A stretch of DNA of 64,000 nt from an uncultured Clostridia bacterium (GTDB taxonomy: Bacteria > Bacillota > Clostridia > Lachnospirales > Anaerotignaceae): assembly GCA_902477755.1 (NCBI GenBank), contig CABSIK010000008.1, positions 1 to 64,000 of the forward strand, given 5' to 3'. Position numbers and translations under genes: made by a program. Position 1 is the stretch's first letter; the number at the start of each line of letters is the position of its first letter. Of this stretch, positions 54,913 through 63,110 are shown one piece after another. The notes beneath the pieces are model-generated. The model saw only the letters and a program-made list of their open reading frames with translations, ran no database searches and was not told where the DNA came from.

Positions 54913-55583
54913 AAACCCTCATCCTCTCCCTGATATTTTTTCTTTTCAAAATAATTGATGCCCACAATAGCAAGGGCAGACAATATCACAATGACCAGCG
55001 ACCACAAATACGCCGTCTGCCGATTGCCGCTCTGGACTGCCGTATACACCGCCAGCGCCATAGTCTGGGTCTTGCCGGGGATATTTCCGGCAATCATAAT
55101 GGTTGCGCCAAATTCCCCCATGGCACGGGCAAAGGCAAGAATCATCCCTGCCAAAAGCCCACTGCGGCAATTTGGCAGAATAATGCGGAAAAAGATTTTC
55201 TTTTCACTTGCGCCCAATGTCCGCGCCGCATAGAGAAGTTGTTTATCCATGGATTCCATAGCACCTCTCACCGCCCGATACATCAGCGGAAACGACACCA
55301 CAAATGCCGCTGCCACTGCACCACGGAGGGAAAATATAAAAGGGAATCCAATTTCATTGAAAAAACGTCCCACAGGGCTGTTTTTGCCCAACAATATAAG
55401 CAGGAAGAAACCTGTCACCGTAGGCGGCAGTACCAAAGGCAGTGTCAGCACCGCATCGGCAAAGGGACGCAAACGGCACAGTTTCATAACGCCATACGCC
55501 GCAAGGGTACCCAGCACCACAGAAAAAAATGTAGCACAAGCTGCCACCCAAACAGATAACAAAAGAGGCGAAACATCCATCAC
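54909..55583 (-). CDS. modB: Molybdate ABC transporter permease
   Basis: The 224-residue membrane protein has five to six segments and the permease motif FARAMGEFGATIMIAGNIPGKTQT (central EAA-type loop), typical of ModB. It forms the membrane channel with ModC and gets molybdate from ModA. It is 15 bp after modA. Confidence 0.95.
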   Translation of the reverse strand: MMDVSPLLLSVWVAACATFFSVVLGTLAAYGVMKLCRLRPFADAVLTLPLVLPPTVTGFFLLILLGKNSPVGRFFNEIGFPFIFSLRGAVAAAFVVSFPLMYRAVRGAMESMDKQLLYAARTLGASEKKIFFRIILPNCRSGLLAGMILAFARAMGEFGATIMIAGNIPGKTQTMALAVYTAVQSGNRQTAYLWSLVIVILSALAIVGINYFEKKKYQGEDEGF

Positions 55584-55598
55584 GGAATTCTCCTTCCT

Positions 55599-56393
55599 TT
55601 ATTCTGCTAAAAATGTAAAGCCATAAGAAGCGAACACTTCTCCTGCTTCTTCACTGGTGAGGAAATCCAAAAATGCCTGAGCGCCTTCGGGATTTGCACA
55701 GTCTTTGATGACAGCCGCAGGATACAATACCTGAGGACCACCTTCTGGTGCATTACAAATAACCTGCACCGCATCACTGGTCTTTGCGTCGGTGGCATAC
55801 ACCACACCGCAGTCAGCTTCTCCAGCTTCTACCCAAGCCAGCACTTCACGCACATTAGACGCAAACACAGCATGACTTTTCACATCATCCCAGATACCAA
55901 GGTTTGTAAAAATTTCCTGGGCATATTTCCCAGCAGGAACGCTTTCCGCTTCCCCTAAAGCAATCTGCGGCTCGCTATCCAGAATGGTTTCAAAAGAAGT
56001 CACTGCTGTTTCTCCCTGAGGGGCAATGAGCACGATTTCATTTTGCAGTACATCTTTTCTAGTAGCTGCATCAATGAGACCTTCTTCTTCCAAAGCATCC
56101 ATATTGCTTTCTGCCGCAGAGAAGAACAAATCCACAGGCGCGCCTTCCTCAATCTGTGTCTGAAGGGCACCGCTGCCACCGAAGGTAAAGGAAACTTCTG
56201 TACCAGGATTTTCTTCCTGGAATGTCTGCGCCAGTTCATTGAGGACATCTGTCAGGCTTGCCGCTGCGGATACAGTGATAGCACCTGTCACTGCATCCTG
56301 TCCTTCGCTACTTTCCGCTGTCTGCTCACTGCCGCAGCCTGCCAACATGCCCACTGTCAAAACCAATGCCAATAAACCCAGTTTCTTTTTCAT
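55599..56393 (-). CDS. modA: Molybdate ABC transporter substrate-binding lipoprotein
   Basis: The 264-residue lipoprotein has signal peptide and lipobox (MLAGC), then VSAAASLTDVLNELAQTF and SFGGSGALQTQIEEGAPVDLFFSA, written in short: the ModA oxyanion-binding pattern with Ser residues. ATG 56393 is behind AAGGAGG. It is the first gene of the modABC trio in the operon. Confidence 0.95.
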   Translation of the reverse strand: MKKKLGLLALVLTVGMLAGCGSEQTAESSEGQDAVTGAITVSAAASLTDVLNELAQTFQEENPGTEVSFTFGGSGALQTQIEEGAPVDLFFSAAESNMDALEEEGLIDAATRKDVLQNEIVLIAPQGETAVTSFETILDSEPQIALGEAESVPAGKYAQEIFTNLGIWDDVKSHAVFASNVREVLAWVEAGEADCGVVYATDAKTSDAVQVICNAPEGGPQVLYPAAVIKDCANPEGAQAFLDFLTSEEAGEVFASYGFTFLAE

Positions 56394-56404
56394 GTTCTTC
56401 CTCC

Positions 56405-56905
56405 TTACTGCCCACATTCTCCTGCATTTGCCGTTAAAATATCCAAACCATGTCCCAAAGCCGACAAAATCACTTCCAGATTTTCCCGCACCGCTTTGGG
56501 ACTGCCCGGCAGATTGACGATAAGTGTCTGTTTCCGAATGACAGAAACCCCTCTGCTGAGCATGGCTCTGGGTGTGATTGCCAAAGACGCCGCACGCATG
56601 GCTTCACTGAAGCCCGGCACCTGCCGTTCCGCAATATCCAGTGTGGCTTCCGGTGTCCAATCTCTAGGAGAAAAACCCGTGCCGCCAGTAGTCAGAATCA
56701 AGTCAGCCGTTCCCTTATCGCAAATTTCCTTCATGGTTTCCGAAAGTAACTGCCGCTCATCTGGCAGAATCTGCATATCCACCACAGTATAGCCTGCCCG
56801 TTCCATGATTTCTTTTGCCGCAGGGCCGCTCAAATCTTCCCGTTTGCCTGCCGCCCCTTTATCACTTGCTGTCAGAATCGCTACTCGGTACAATTTCCAA
56901 TTCAT
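56405..56905 (-). CDS. mogA: Molybdopterin adenylyltransferase MogA/MoaB family
   Basis: The 166-residue protein has VAILTASDKG, LILTTGGTGFSPRDWTPEAT and IVNLPGSPKAVRENL, all conserved in MogA/MoaB. It adenylates molybdopterin before molybdate insertion. The chosen ATG 56905 lies 44 bp inside the upstream MOSC gene with only a weak ribosome site, so translational coupling is likely. Confidence 0.93.
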   Translation of the reverse strand: MNWKLYRVAILTASDKGAAGKREDLSGPAAKEIMERAGYTVVDMQILPDERQLLSETMKEICDKGTADLILTTGGTGFSPRDWTPEATLDIAERQVPGFSEAMRAASLAITPRAMLSRGVSVIRKQTLIVNLPGSPKAVRENLEVILSALGHGLDILTANAGECGQ

Positions 56906-57314
56906 CTCCAATCTGAATCTCACCGCCACGGAGCACTCTTGCAAACACGCCCTCTCTCGGCATGATGCAGTCCCCCACTGCCTGATAAATCTCGCAATGG
57001 CTATGACATTCCTTGCCGATCTGGGTCATTTCCAACAAAACTTCTCCGCAGCGGAATCTGGTTCCTACGGGCAGTGTTTTGAAATCAAAGCCTTCCACCA
57101 GCAGATTTTCGCCAAAAGCGCCATCCTCTACGGAAATACCTTTTTCTTCAAATGCCCGTACTTTCTCATAAGAAAGGAGGCTTACTTGTCTATGCCAGTT
57201 GCCGCCGTGGGCATCACCTTCCAGCCCGAAATTCTCAATGAGGCGTACTTTCTCAATATTTTTCTTCTGTGTGCCCCGTTTTTCACTGATACACACAGCC
57301 ATAATCTTTCCCAT
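56862..57314 (-). CDS. MOSC domain protein
   Basis: The 150-residue single MOSC domain has the shape GLEGDAHGGNWHRQVSLL, VEDGAFGENLLVEGFDF and PREGVFARVLRGG. Small MOSC proteins are linked to sulfuration or handling of molybdenum cofactor. Unlike eukaryotic Mo cofactor sulfurase it has no separate desulfurase domain, but a desulfurase is in the operon. It begins two bases before the moaA stop region. Confidence 0.9.
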   Translation of the reverse strand: MGKIMAVCISEKRGTQKKNIEKVRLIENFGLEGDAHGGNWHRQVSLLSYEKVRAFEEKGISVEDGAFGENLLVEGFDFKTLPVGTRFRCGEVLLEMTQIGKECHSHCEIYQAVGDCIMPREGVFARVLRGGEIQIGDELEIVPSSDSDSK

Positions 57315-57315
57315 A

Positions 57316-58272
57316 CTATCCTCCTATTTTCCACATGGGACGGACTTCGTCGGTGGTATGACCGTCCCTTGGTTTTTGCAGGATACGTTCCTGCAACACC
57401 TTCTGTATTTCCTCCGGCTCCGCGCCGCTGCGCACCAATTCTCGCAAGTCACAATCCACTGGATGATGAAGACAGAGCTTCAATTTTCCTTCCGCTGTCA
57501 TGCGGATGCGGTTGCACTGATGGCAGAAACTGCGGCTCACAGGGCTGATGAATCCAATGCGTCCTTTGAAATGCTCGTTTGTATAATAAACTGCCGGACC
57601 TTCCCTGTCATCCTGCTCTGTCTGAACAAATTCGCCATAAACTTCTTCCAGCCGTTTCCGAATAGTCTCATTTTTCACGGTTGGAAAAGCGGAACCTTCC
57701 CCTATGGGCATCATTTCGATAAAACGCACCTCTATGGGATATTCCTTCGCCAGTTCTGCCAGATGGAGCAGTTCTTTTTCATTTTCCCCTGCCACAGGCA
57801 CACAGTTGACTTTCACGGGCAGCCCCACTTTGCCGCAAGCTGCAAGACCAGCCAAAGCGTCAGACAGCACATCTCGTCTGGTAAGTCTGCAATACTGTTC
57901 CTCATCCAAACTGTCGATACTCACATTGACGCCGGAAAGTCCTGCTTTTTTCAGTTTTTCCGCAAGGGGCGCCAGATGGACGGCATTGCTCGTCATAACT
58001 ACTTTTTCGATGCCCGGAATATTGGAAATGGCTTCCACCAGTTCCACGATATCCTGCCGCATAAGGGGTTCGCCGCCTGTGATGCGGATTTTGCGGATGC
58101 CTGCCAAAGCGGCACCTTTGCAAAGTCTGACCCATTCTTCCAATGTCAGCAGTTCGCCGCTGGGCAGAAATTCCTGCTGTTCTTCCTTCATGCAGTAAAC
58201 ACACCGCAGGTTACAGCGGTCGGTGACGGAAATCCGGAGATAGTCAATGGTTCTTCCAAATCCATCAATCAT
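57316..58272 (-). CDS. moaA: GTP 3',8-cyclase MoaA (radical SAM)
   Basis: The 318-residue enzyme has radical SAM motif CNLRCVYC near residue 20, TGGEPLMR, and a C-terminal cluster CHQCNRIRMTAEGKLKLCL with ligands spaced C-x2-C-x13-C, and ends with the required Gly-Gly. It performs the first step of molybdopterin synthesis together with MoaC. ATG 58272 is behind GGGGAG; it overlaps moaC by 8 bp. Confidence 0.97.
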   Translation of the reverse strand: MIDGFGRTIDYLRISVTDRCNLRCVYCMKEEQQEFLPSGELLTLEEWVRLCKGAALAGIRKIRITGGEPLMRQDIVELVEAISNIPGIEKVVMTSNAVHLAPLAEKLKKAGLSGVNVSIDSLDEEQYCRLTRRDVLSDALAGLAACGKVGLPVKVNCVPVAGENEKELLHLAELAKEYPIEVRFIEMMPIGEGSAFPTVKNETIRKRLEEVYGEFVQTEQDDREGPAVYYTNEHFKGRIGFISPVSRSFCHQCNRIRMTAEGKLKLCLHHPVDCDLRELVRSGAEPEEIQKVLQERILQKPRDGHTTDEVRPMWKIGG

Positions 58273-58741
58273 GCCGATACTCCCCACTCTTTCCGCCGCT
58301 TTTTTCGCACAGGCGAATGTCTGTCATGACCATCGAACGGTCTAAAGCTTTACACATATCGTATATAGTCAGAAGGGTGATCTGCACCCCTGTGAGGGCT
58401 TCCATCTCCACCCCTGTTTTCCCAACGGTTTTCACCGTACACGCTGCTTCGATTTCACAGCTTTCTGGATACAGTTCAAAATCCACACTGCATTTTGTCA
58501 GCGCCAGCAAATGACACAGGGGAATCAATTCCCAAGTGCGTTTTGCCGCCATGATGCCTGCCGTTCTGGCAATGCCCAGCACATCGCCCTTTGCCATGGT
58601 GCCTGCCTGAATCTTTTCAAAAACTTCTCGGCTCACGCGGATGATTCCCTTTGCTGTGGCTGTCCGTTCTGTTTCCGCTTTCTGGCTCACATCCACCATA
58701 ACTGCATTGCCTTCTTTATCAAAATGTGTCAACTCTCCCAT
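58265..58741 (-). CDS. moaC: Cyclic pyranopterin monophosphate synthase MoaC
   Basis: The 158-residue protein has MVDVSQKAETERTATAKG, LIPLCHLLALTKCSVDFEL and VGKTGVEMEALTGV, with the active-site Lys in the last segment's following helix (DMCKALDRSM). The ATG at 58741 has GGAGG upstream. MoaC and MoaA together turn GTP into cyclic pyranopterin monophosphate. Confidence 0.97.
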   Translation of the reverse strand: MGELTHFDKEGNAVMVDVSQKAETERTATAKGIIRVSREVFEKIQAGTMAKGDVLGIARTAGIMAAKRTWELIPLCHLLALTKCSVDFELYPESCEIEAACTVKTVGKTGVEMEALTGVQITLLTIYDMCKALDRSMVMTDIRLCEKSGGKSGEYRHD

Positions 58742-58758
58742 AAAGCTCCTCCCCTCCT

Positions 58759-59781
58759 TTACTGTCCAAAACCACAGTCGGGATAGGTGCAGACAGGGCA
58801 GTTCTGGCATTGTCCACCATGTGCCATGAGCACAAAATCCCGTCTGGTGAGTTTTTCTCCTGTCAGCAGACGCGGAACCGCCAAATCGAATACTGTTCGT
58901 TTTGCATACATAACGCATCCGGGCAGACCTACCACGGGTTTTCCCTGCACATAGGCCAGCATGAACATCGCACCCGGCAAAACAGGTGTGCCGTATGTCA
59001 CCACTTCATCGGCGCAGGCACCAATGGCAGAAGGTGTCATGTCGTCCGGGTCGACAGACATACCACCTGTCACCTGTACCATATCCGCTCCCTGTGCCAG
59101 AAAATCCAGAATCGCCTGTGTGATGGCTTCGGGCTCATCCCCGGGAAACACCTGTCCCATGATGGTTGCCCCTACTTCTGCCGCTTTTTTCTCCAGAACA
59201 GGTCCGAACTGATCGGCAATTCTGCCGGAAACGATTTCAGAACCCGTAGTAACAACGCCGATTTTTGCAGGACGAAAAGGTTTTATCTCCACCAAAGGTG
59301 TTTTGCTTTCTCTACATACTTTTTCAAAGCGTTCCAGCACCTCTTCCTTCACTGCCAGAGGGATGACTCTGGTAGCGGCAAGGAGTTTGCCTTTTGTCAC
59401 CCGTTTGTTGCCATGGATGGTGGCAAAACAGATTTCATCGTCACTGTTCACAGCATACAGGGTATCCAGATTGATTTTCAGCACCCCGTCACAAGCTGCC
59501 CGCAGTTCGATCTTTCCTTCTTTTACCTCGCTGAAAACAATGTTTTCCCCTGCTGCCGCCTGTACCATCCGCAAAGCTGCGTCATTTTCATGGACATAGC
59601 CTTTGGACAAATCCCAGACATAAATGTGGCGTTTTCCTAAATCCAGCAGTTTTTCAATATCTTCTTCCTGAATGATATGCCCTTTGGCAAAGGCTCTGCC
59701 CTTGCATTTACCGGGTACGATTTCTGTAATGTCGTGACACAGCACCATACCAACGGCATCTTCCACTCTTACTTTTTCCAT
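58759..59781 (-). CDS. MoeA-like molybdopterin-binding protein with C-terminal Cys cluster
   Basis: The 340-residue protein has a MoCF-binding domain (VVTTGSEIVSGRIADQFGP, VTGGMSVDPDDMTP, VVGLPGCVMYAKRTVFD) but is shorter than MoeA (about 400) and ends with a Cys-rich tail CQNCPVCTYPDCGFG. It may handle the selenium- or sulfur-modified cofactor. It overlaps yqeB by 13 bp. This type occurs in selenium-dependent hydroxylase operons; I infer specialisation for that cofactor. Confidence 0.88.
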   Translation of the reverse strand: MEKVRVEDAVGMVLCHDITEIVPGKCKGRAFAKGHIIQEEDIEKLLDLGKRHIYVWDLSKGYVHENDAALRMVQAAAGENIVFSEVKEGKIELRAACDGVLKINLDTLYAVNSDDEICFATIHGNKRVTKGKLLAATRVIPLAVKEEVLERFEKVCRESKTPLVEIKPFRPAKIGVVTTGSEIVSGRIADQFGPVLEKKAAEVGATIMGQVFPGDEPEAITQAILDFLAQGADMVQVTGGMSVDPDDMTPSAIGACADEVVTYGTPVLPGAMFMLAYVQGKPVVGLPGCVMYAKRTVFDLAVPRLLTGEKLTRRDFVLMAHGGQCQNCPVCTYPDCGFGQ

Positions 59782-60587
59782 ACAAAACTCCCTCTATTTC
59801 GCATCAAAATTCCTTCCAGCACGCCGCCGGCAATGCACCGCGCTTTATCGGAAATGGTATAACAATTTTTCTGTTCACTTTCTCTGGGGTCAATGTCGGC
59901 AATTTTAAAACCTTCTGTCACAGGATAACCATCCCGGATAAGCCCACGGAGAACCCCTGTCAATGTGGCAGTAACAGTCACGTCGCCAATCATGGCGATG
60001 GTCTGACCTTTTTCTACCAAATCACCGATTTTGCTTTTGTTCTGCAAAATTCCTGCCGCCGGCGCATGGATGACACGCTCTTTGCCATAACCGGCAATGA
60101 CACCGGGAATACCTGTATTGGGTGCCGCTGTGCCTTCTGTCAGCACACGCCCCAGATTATGCCCTCTTTGGGTTTCAATGACCAGATGGGCATCCACCCC
60201 TGCCGTAAAACCGGGGCCAAGGGCAATGACTGTTTCTGCCATATCCATGGTTGTTCCCAGATTCTTTTTTGCCAGAATGGCATCAATGAGCACTTGAGGC
60301 TGGATTTCCTCTAAAATCTTGCAATCTGGGTCAATGAGCACAGGGATTTTTCCGTCCTCCAAAATCTCTTGGGCTTCTGCAAAATCTGCCGCCCAAAGGG
60401 CAGTCACACCCTCAACCGTCCATTCGCCTTCATATACGGCTTCTGAAAAAGCCACATACCGCCGAATGGCAGAAGGATTGGCTGTTTCCAACACGATAAC
60501 GGGAAAGCCTGCCTGATACAATTTATGGATGGTACCTGTTGCCAAGTCGCCGCCGCCGCGGACAACAATGGGAAATGGTTTTTTCAT
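59769..60587 (-). CDS. yqeB: Selenium-dependent molybdenum hydroxylase system protein YqeB
   Basis: The 272-residue protein begins PIVVRGGGDLATGTIHKLYQAGF with a nucleotide-binding look, then VIALGPGFTAGVDAHLVIETQRGH and RVIHAPAAGILQNKSKIGDLV. It matches the EF2563/YqeB family that occurs only with SelD and Mo hydroxylases. Its step is unknown. It overlaps yedF as ATGA. Confidence 0.92.
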   Translation of the reverse strand: MKKPFPIVVRGGGDLATGTIHKLYQAGFPVIVLETANPSAIRRYVAFSEAVYEGEWTVEGVTALWAADFAEAQEILEDGKIPVLIDPDCKILEEIQPQVLIDAILAKKNLGTTMDMAETVIALGPGFTAGVDAHLVIETQRGHNLGRVLTEGTAAPNTGIPGVIAGYGKERVIHAPAAGILQNKSKIGDLVEKGQTIAMIGDVTVTATLTGVLRGLIRDGYPVTEGFKIADIDPRESEQKNCYTISDKARCIAGGVLEGILMRNRGSFVWKK

Positions 60588-61192
60588 GGACGAATCACCT
60601 TACCTGCTTTGGAAAGTACTTCGGCAATGCGATACATATTGGTCACGGAACCAACTGCCAATTTTTCAGACAAACCGTAGTGATTCAGACAAGTGCCGCA
60701 AGTGAGAATTTCGACCCCCTGGGCTTCCATAAGCTTCAAATCAGCCAATGTTTCCGCACCTTCCACAGACAATTTTGCGCCGCCGTTATAGAGCACGATG
60801 GTTTCCGGCAGCTGCTCCTGTTCTGTCAGGGCATACACAAAGCCTTTCATCAAAATTTTCCCCAGCACATCGTCACCTGTGCCCATGGTTTCCGCTGTCA
60901 GGGCAACTACGGTTCCTGCACTTCTGCCGTCTGGCATACAAACAACCGGAGACGCATCCGACTGTGTCTGACTGCCTGCTTCCACAGTGATGGTCACCAC
61001 ATAGCAATCCTCACTCTGTTTTTCACTGACTGCCTTCATTTTTTTCTGTTCTGCCATTTTGCAGAGATTCTGCACCGCGATGGCATTGTCTACCAGCACT
61101 TCCACAGTGCCTTCTGTCATACTTTCCAAGACTTTTTTTGTTTCAATGACCGGCAAAGGACAAGTTTTTCCACGCGCGTCTACTCTTTCCAT
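60584..61192 (-). CDS. yedF: YedF-family sulfurtransferase-like selenium protein
   Basis: The 202-residue protein has an N-terminal TusA-like domain with the conserved Cys-Pro in GKTCPLPVIETKKVLES and a C-terminal DsrE-like domain (VLYNGGAKLSVEGAETL, GVEILTCGTCLNHYG). It is the YedF selenium metabolism protein. Cysteines in both domains may relay selenium or sulfur to SelD or cofactor. It lies 12 bp after selD. Confidence 0.93.
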   Translation of the reverse strand: MERVDARGKTCPLPVIETKKVLESMTEGTVEVLVDNAIAVQNLCKMAEQKKMKAVSEKQSEDCYVVTITVEAGSQTQSDASPVVCMPDGRSAGTVVALTAETMGTGDDVLGKILMKGFVYALTEQEQLPETIVLYNGGAKLSVEGAETLADLKLMEAQGVEILTCGTCLNHYGLSEKLAVGSVTNMYRIAEVLSKAGKVIRP

Positions 61193-61204
61193 TTGTGTTT
61201 CCTC

Positions 61205-62236
61205 CTATAATACCACAATCTTCTGTGTTTCCTTTTTCATAACTTTTCCAACAATACCGCAGGGTAATCCTAACGCCGCAATTTCTGCTAACGCCTGTTC
61301 TGCGTCCTCTTTGGGCATGCTCACCAGCAAGCCGCCGGAGGTCTGGGGGTCAAAAAGCAATTCTTCCACCGCAAAAGGCACACCGCAAAATTCCACCAAT
61401 TTCCCTACATGATTCCGGTTTCTCTGGGCTGCCGCTGTGAGGAAAAATCCGTCGGCATAAGCCAGACTTTCCGGAATATGAGGGATACGGATTGAATCAA
61501 TCTCCGCACTAAGCCCTTTTGCCAGCATTTCCTTCAAATGTCCCAGAAAACCAAAGCCTGTTACGTCCGTACAGCCATGAACTTCATATTTTCTGATGAT
61601 TTCTGAAGCATATTTGTTCAAAGTCGTCATGGAACGGACAGCCATGTCCATGGCTGCCTGCGAAGCCTCTCCCATACGATTTGCCGTGCAGACAATGCCA
61701 ACGCCTAAAGGTTTTGTCAGCAAAAGCACATCGCCGTCCTGCGCGCCGTCATTGGGGAAAATTCGGTCTGGGTGGATGGTTCCCATGACAGAAAGACCAT
61801 ATTTCACATCCGCATCTGCAATGGAATGACCTCCTGCGAGGGTTCCTCCTGCTTCAATGACTTTTTCGCTGCCGCCCTGCATGATTTTCCCCAGAATATT
61901 CAAATCCATTTTTTCCGGGAAACAAACGATATTCAGAGCTGTCCGCACATCTCCGCCCATGGCATAAATGTCACTAAGGGCGTTAGCTGCGGCAATCTGT
62001 CCGAAAATATAAGGGTCTTCCACCATTGGCGGAAAGAAGTCAAGCGTCTGGACAATGGCAGTATCGTCGGAAATCCGATAAACTGCCGCATCATCGGAGC
62101 TTTCAAAGCCAATGAGCAGATTTTCGTCTTTTTTCTCCGGCTTTGGCAGACGGGAAAGGACTCGTTCCAATACGCCTGCCCCTAGTTTTGCCGTGCATCC
62201 GCCGCCTTTGCAAAATATAATTTCTTCCGGCATCAT
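61205..62236 (-). CDS. selD: Selenide, water dikinase (Cys form)
   Basis: The 343-residue enzyme makes selenophosphate from selenide and ATP. The active site FCKGGGCTAKLGAG keeps Cys and Lys in C-x2-K spacing, so this is a cysteine rather than selenocysteine version. DFFPPMVEDPYIFGQIAAANALSDIYAMGG (in part) and TDVTGFGFLGH are typical. The start ATG 62236 overlaps the ModE-like stop (ATGA). Here it may serve a labile selenium Mo cofactor as well as selenoprotein synthesis. Confidence 0.96.
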   Translation of the reverse strand: MMPEEIIFCKGGGCTAKLGAGVLERVLSRLPKPEKKDENLLIGFESSDDAAVYRISDDTAIVQTLDFFPPMVEDPYIFGQIAAANALSDIYAMGGDVRTALNIVCFPEKMDLNILGKIMQGGSEKVIEAGGTLAGGHSIADADVKYGLSVMGTIHPDRIFPNDGAQDGDVLLLTKPLGVGIVCTANRMGEASQAAMDMAVRSMTTLNKYASEIIRKYEVHGCTDVTGFGFLGHLKEMLAKGLSAEIDSIRIPHIPESLAYADGFFLTAAAQRNRNHVGKLVEFCGVPFAVEELLFDPQTSGGLLVSMPKEDAEQALAEIAALGLPCGIVGKVMKKETQKIVVL

Positions 62237-62586
62237 TTTCCACCTTCCCTCTGAAAATAAATAGAAAACAAACGGTCTGCCTCTGTCTGCAAAGCAGATA
62301 GGAAACTGCCATAGCGCTGCATCATCTCTCTGCCGTCTTCCGTCACAACAGAGCCGCCGCCGTCCTTGCCGCCGCTGCTGCGTTCCGTCAGAGCAAAGCC
62401 CAGTTCCTGTTCCGCTGTTTTCATCATTTTCCATGCTTTGCTGTAAGAAAGCCCCATTTTCTCCGCGGCTTTCTGCATAGAACCCATTTCATCTATTCCC
62501 TTCAAAAGCTGCGCCACACCTGGGCCAAAGGCTTTTTCTTCCCCCATGATGCGCACTTTCATATCATAATGTAAATCCTGTTTCAT
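62233..62586 (-). CDS. ModE-type winged-helix regulator
   Basis: The 117-residue protein has only the ModE N-terminal DNA-binding domain: FGPGVAQLLKGIDEMGSMQKAAEKMGLSYSKAWKMM and ERSSGGKDGGGSVVTEDG, given here in part. It lacks the MOP sensory domains. It is the first gene of the sixteen-gene operon and sits beside a palindromic CGTTATT/AATAACG site. It likely represses the operon by sensing Mo cofactor or an unknown signal. Confidence 0.9.
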   Translation of the reverse strand: MKQDLHYDMKVRIMGEEKAFGPGVAQLLKGIDEMGSMQKAAEKMGLSYSKAWKMMKTAEQELGFALTERSSGGKDGGGSVVTEDGREMMQRYGSFLSALQTEADRLFSIYFQREGGK

Positions 62587-62595
62587 AACTCACCT

Positions 62596-62619
62596 CGTTA
62601 TTCTTTTAAAAAAATAACG
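62596..62619. promoter_or_regulatory. ModE-like operator upstream of the selenium-molybdenum operon
   Basis: CGTTATT (62596-62602) and AATAACG (62613-62619) form a perfect inverted repeat with ten bases between, similar to the CGTTAT...ATAACG part of known ModE sites. It overlaps the ribosome-binding region (GAGGTGA) of the ModE-like gene, so binding could block the whole operon. Confidence 0.7.
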
Positions 62620-62656
62620 CTATCCAAAAGAAAAGCCTTACGGCTTGATTCGTCTT

Positions 62657-62685
62657 ATTATAGCAGTTTTTATTGGCTTTTGCCA
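62657..62685 (-). promoter_or_regulatory. Promoter of the selenium-molybdenum operon
   Basis: On the minus strand TGGCAA (62680-62685), 17 bases and TATAAT (62657-62662). A small AAGCC-GTAA-GGCTT hairpin followed by T-rich sequence (62627-62648) begins near the transcript start. Confidence 0.65.
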
Positions 62686-62705
62686 TATGCTTTTTGCATA
62701 ATACT

Positions 62706-62734
62706 TTGCGTATTTTTGCGTTTTCTGGTATGAT
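62706..62734 (+). promoter_or_regulatory. Promoter of the small Cys-rich protein gene
   Basis: TTGCGT (62706-62711), 17 bases and TATGAT (62729-62734). Confidence 0.6.
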
Positions 62735-62779
62735 AATAAAAACACCACTGGAAACCACTCATATAAAAGGAGGAATGGT

Positions 62780-62941
62780 ATGGGACAATTTCTGTTTATT
62801 ATCCTTTGTGTGACACTGGGTTATGTGGCTTACAAGCATGCTGGTGCCGTCCGCAGCGATGGCAGTGCCCTGTGCCGAAAGAATTGTGATGAATGTACGA
62901 GAAAATGTTGGATCATGAAAAAGACAGACGATAAAAAATGA
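62780..62941 (+). CDS. Small Cys-rich single-pass membrane protein
   Basis: A 53-residue frame starts MGQFLFIILCVTLGYVAY (one membrane helix) and continues with a cytosolic or outside tail containing four Cys: ALCRKNCDECTRKCW (C-x3-C-x2-C-x3-C). AAGGAGG is placed well before ATG 62780 and a strong terminator follows, so it is a real gene. It resembles the FeoB-associated Cys-rich type only in layout. The metal or Fe-S binding is possible; function is unknown. It diverges from the selenium-molybdenum operon. Confidence 0.75.
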   Translation: MGQFLFIILCVTLGYVAYKHAGAVRSDGSALCRKNCDECTRKCWIMKKTDDKK

Positions 62942-62972
62942 TACGCACGCATTAGCGTGCGTATCATTTTTT
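62935..62972 (+). terminator. Strong terminator after the small Cys-rich gene
   Basis: ATGATACGCACGC and its exact complement enclose ATTA, followed by six T. The hairpin begins at the stop codon. Confidence 0.9.
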
Positions 62973-63110
62973 ATCAGAAAAGGTTATGACATCCCACTTT
63001 ATTGGCAGAACTCACAACCACCTTGAAAACCTGAAAATCCGTTAGATTCCTAATCAAAAAATGCCTTCTATAAGATTGTTTTTCCATGCAACTCATGTTA
63101 TATTTTAACT

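Noticed and set aside
61205..62236. Selenocysteine in SelD
   Set aside because: The active-site codon is read as Cys within an uninterrupted frame, and no in-frame TGA was seen.
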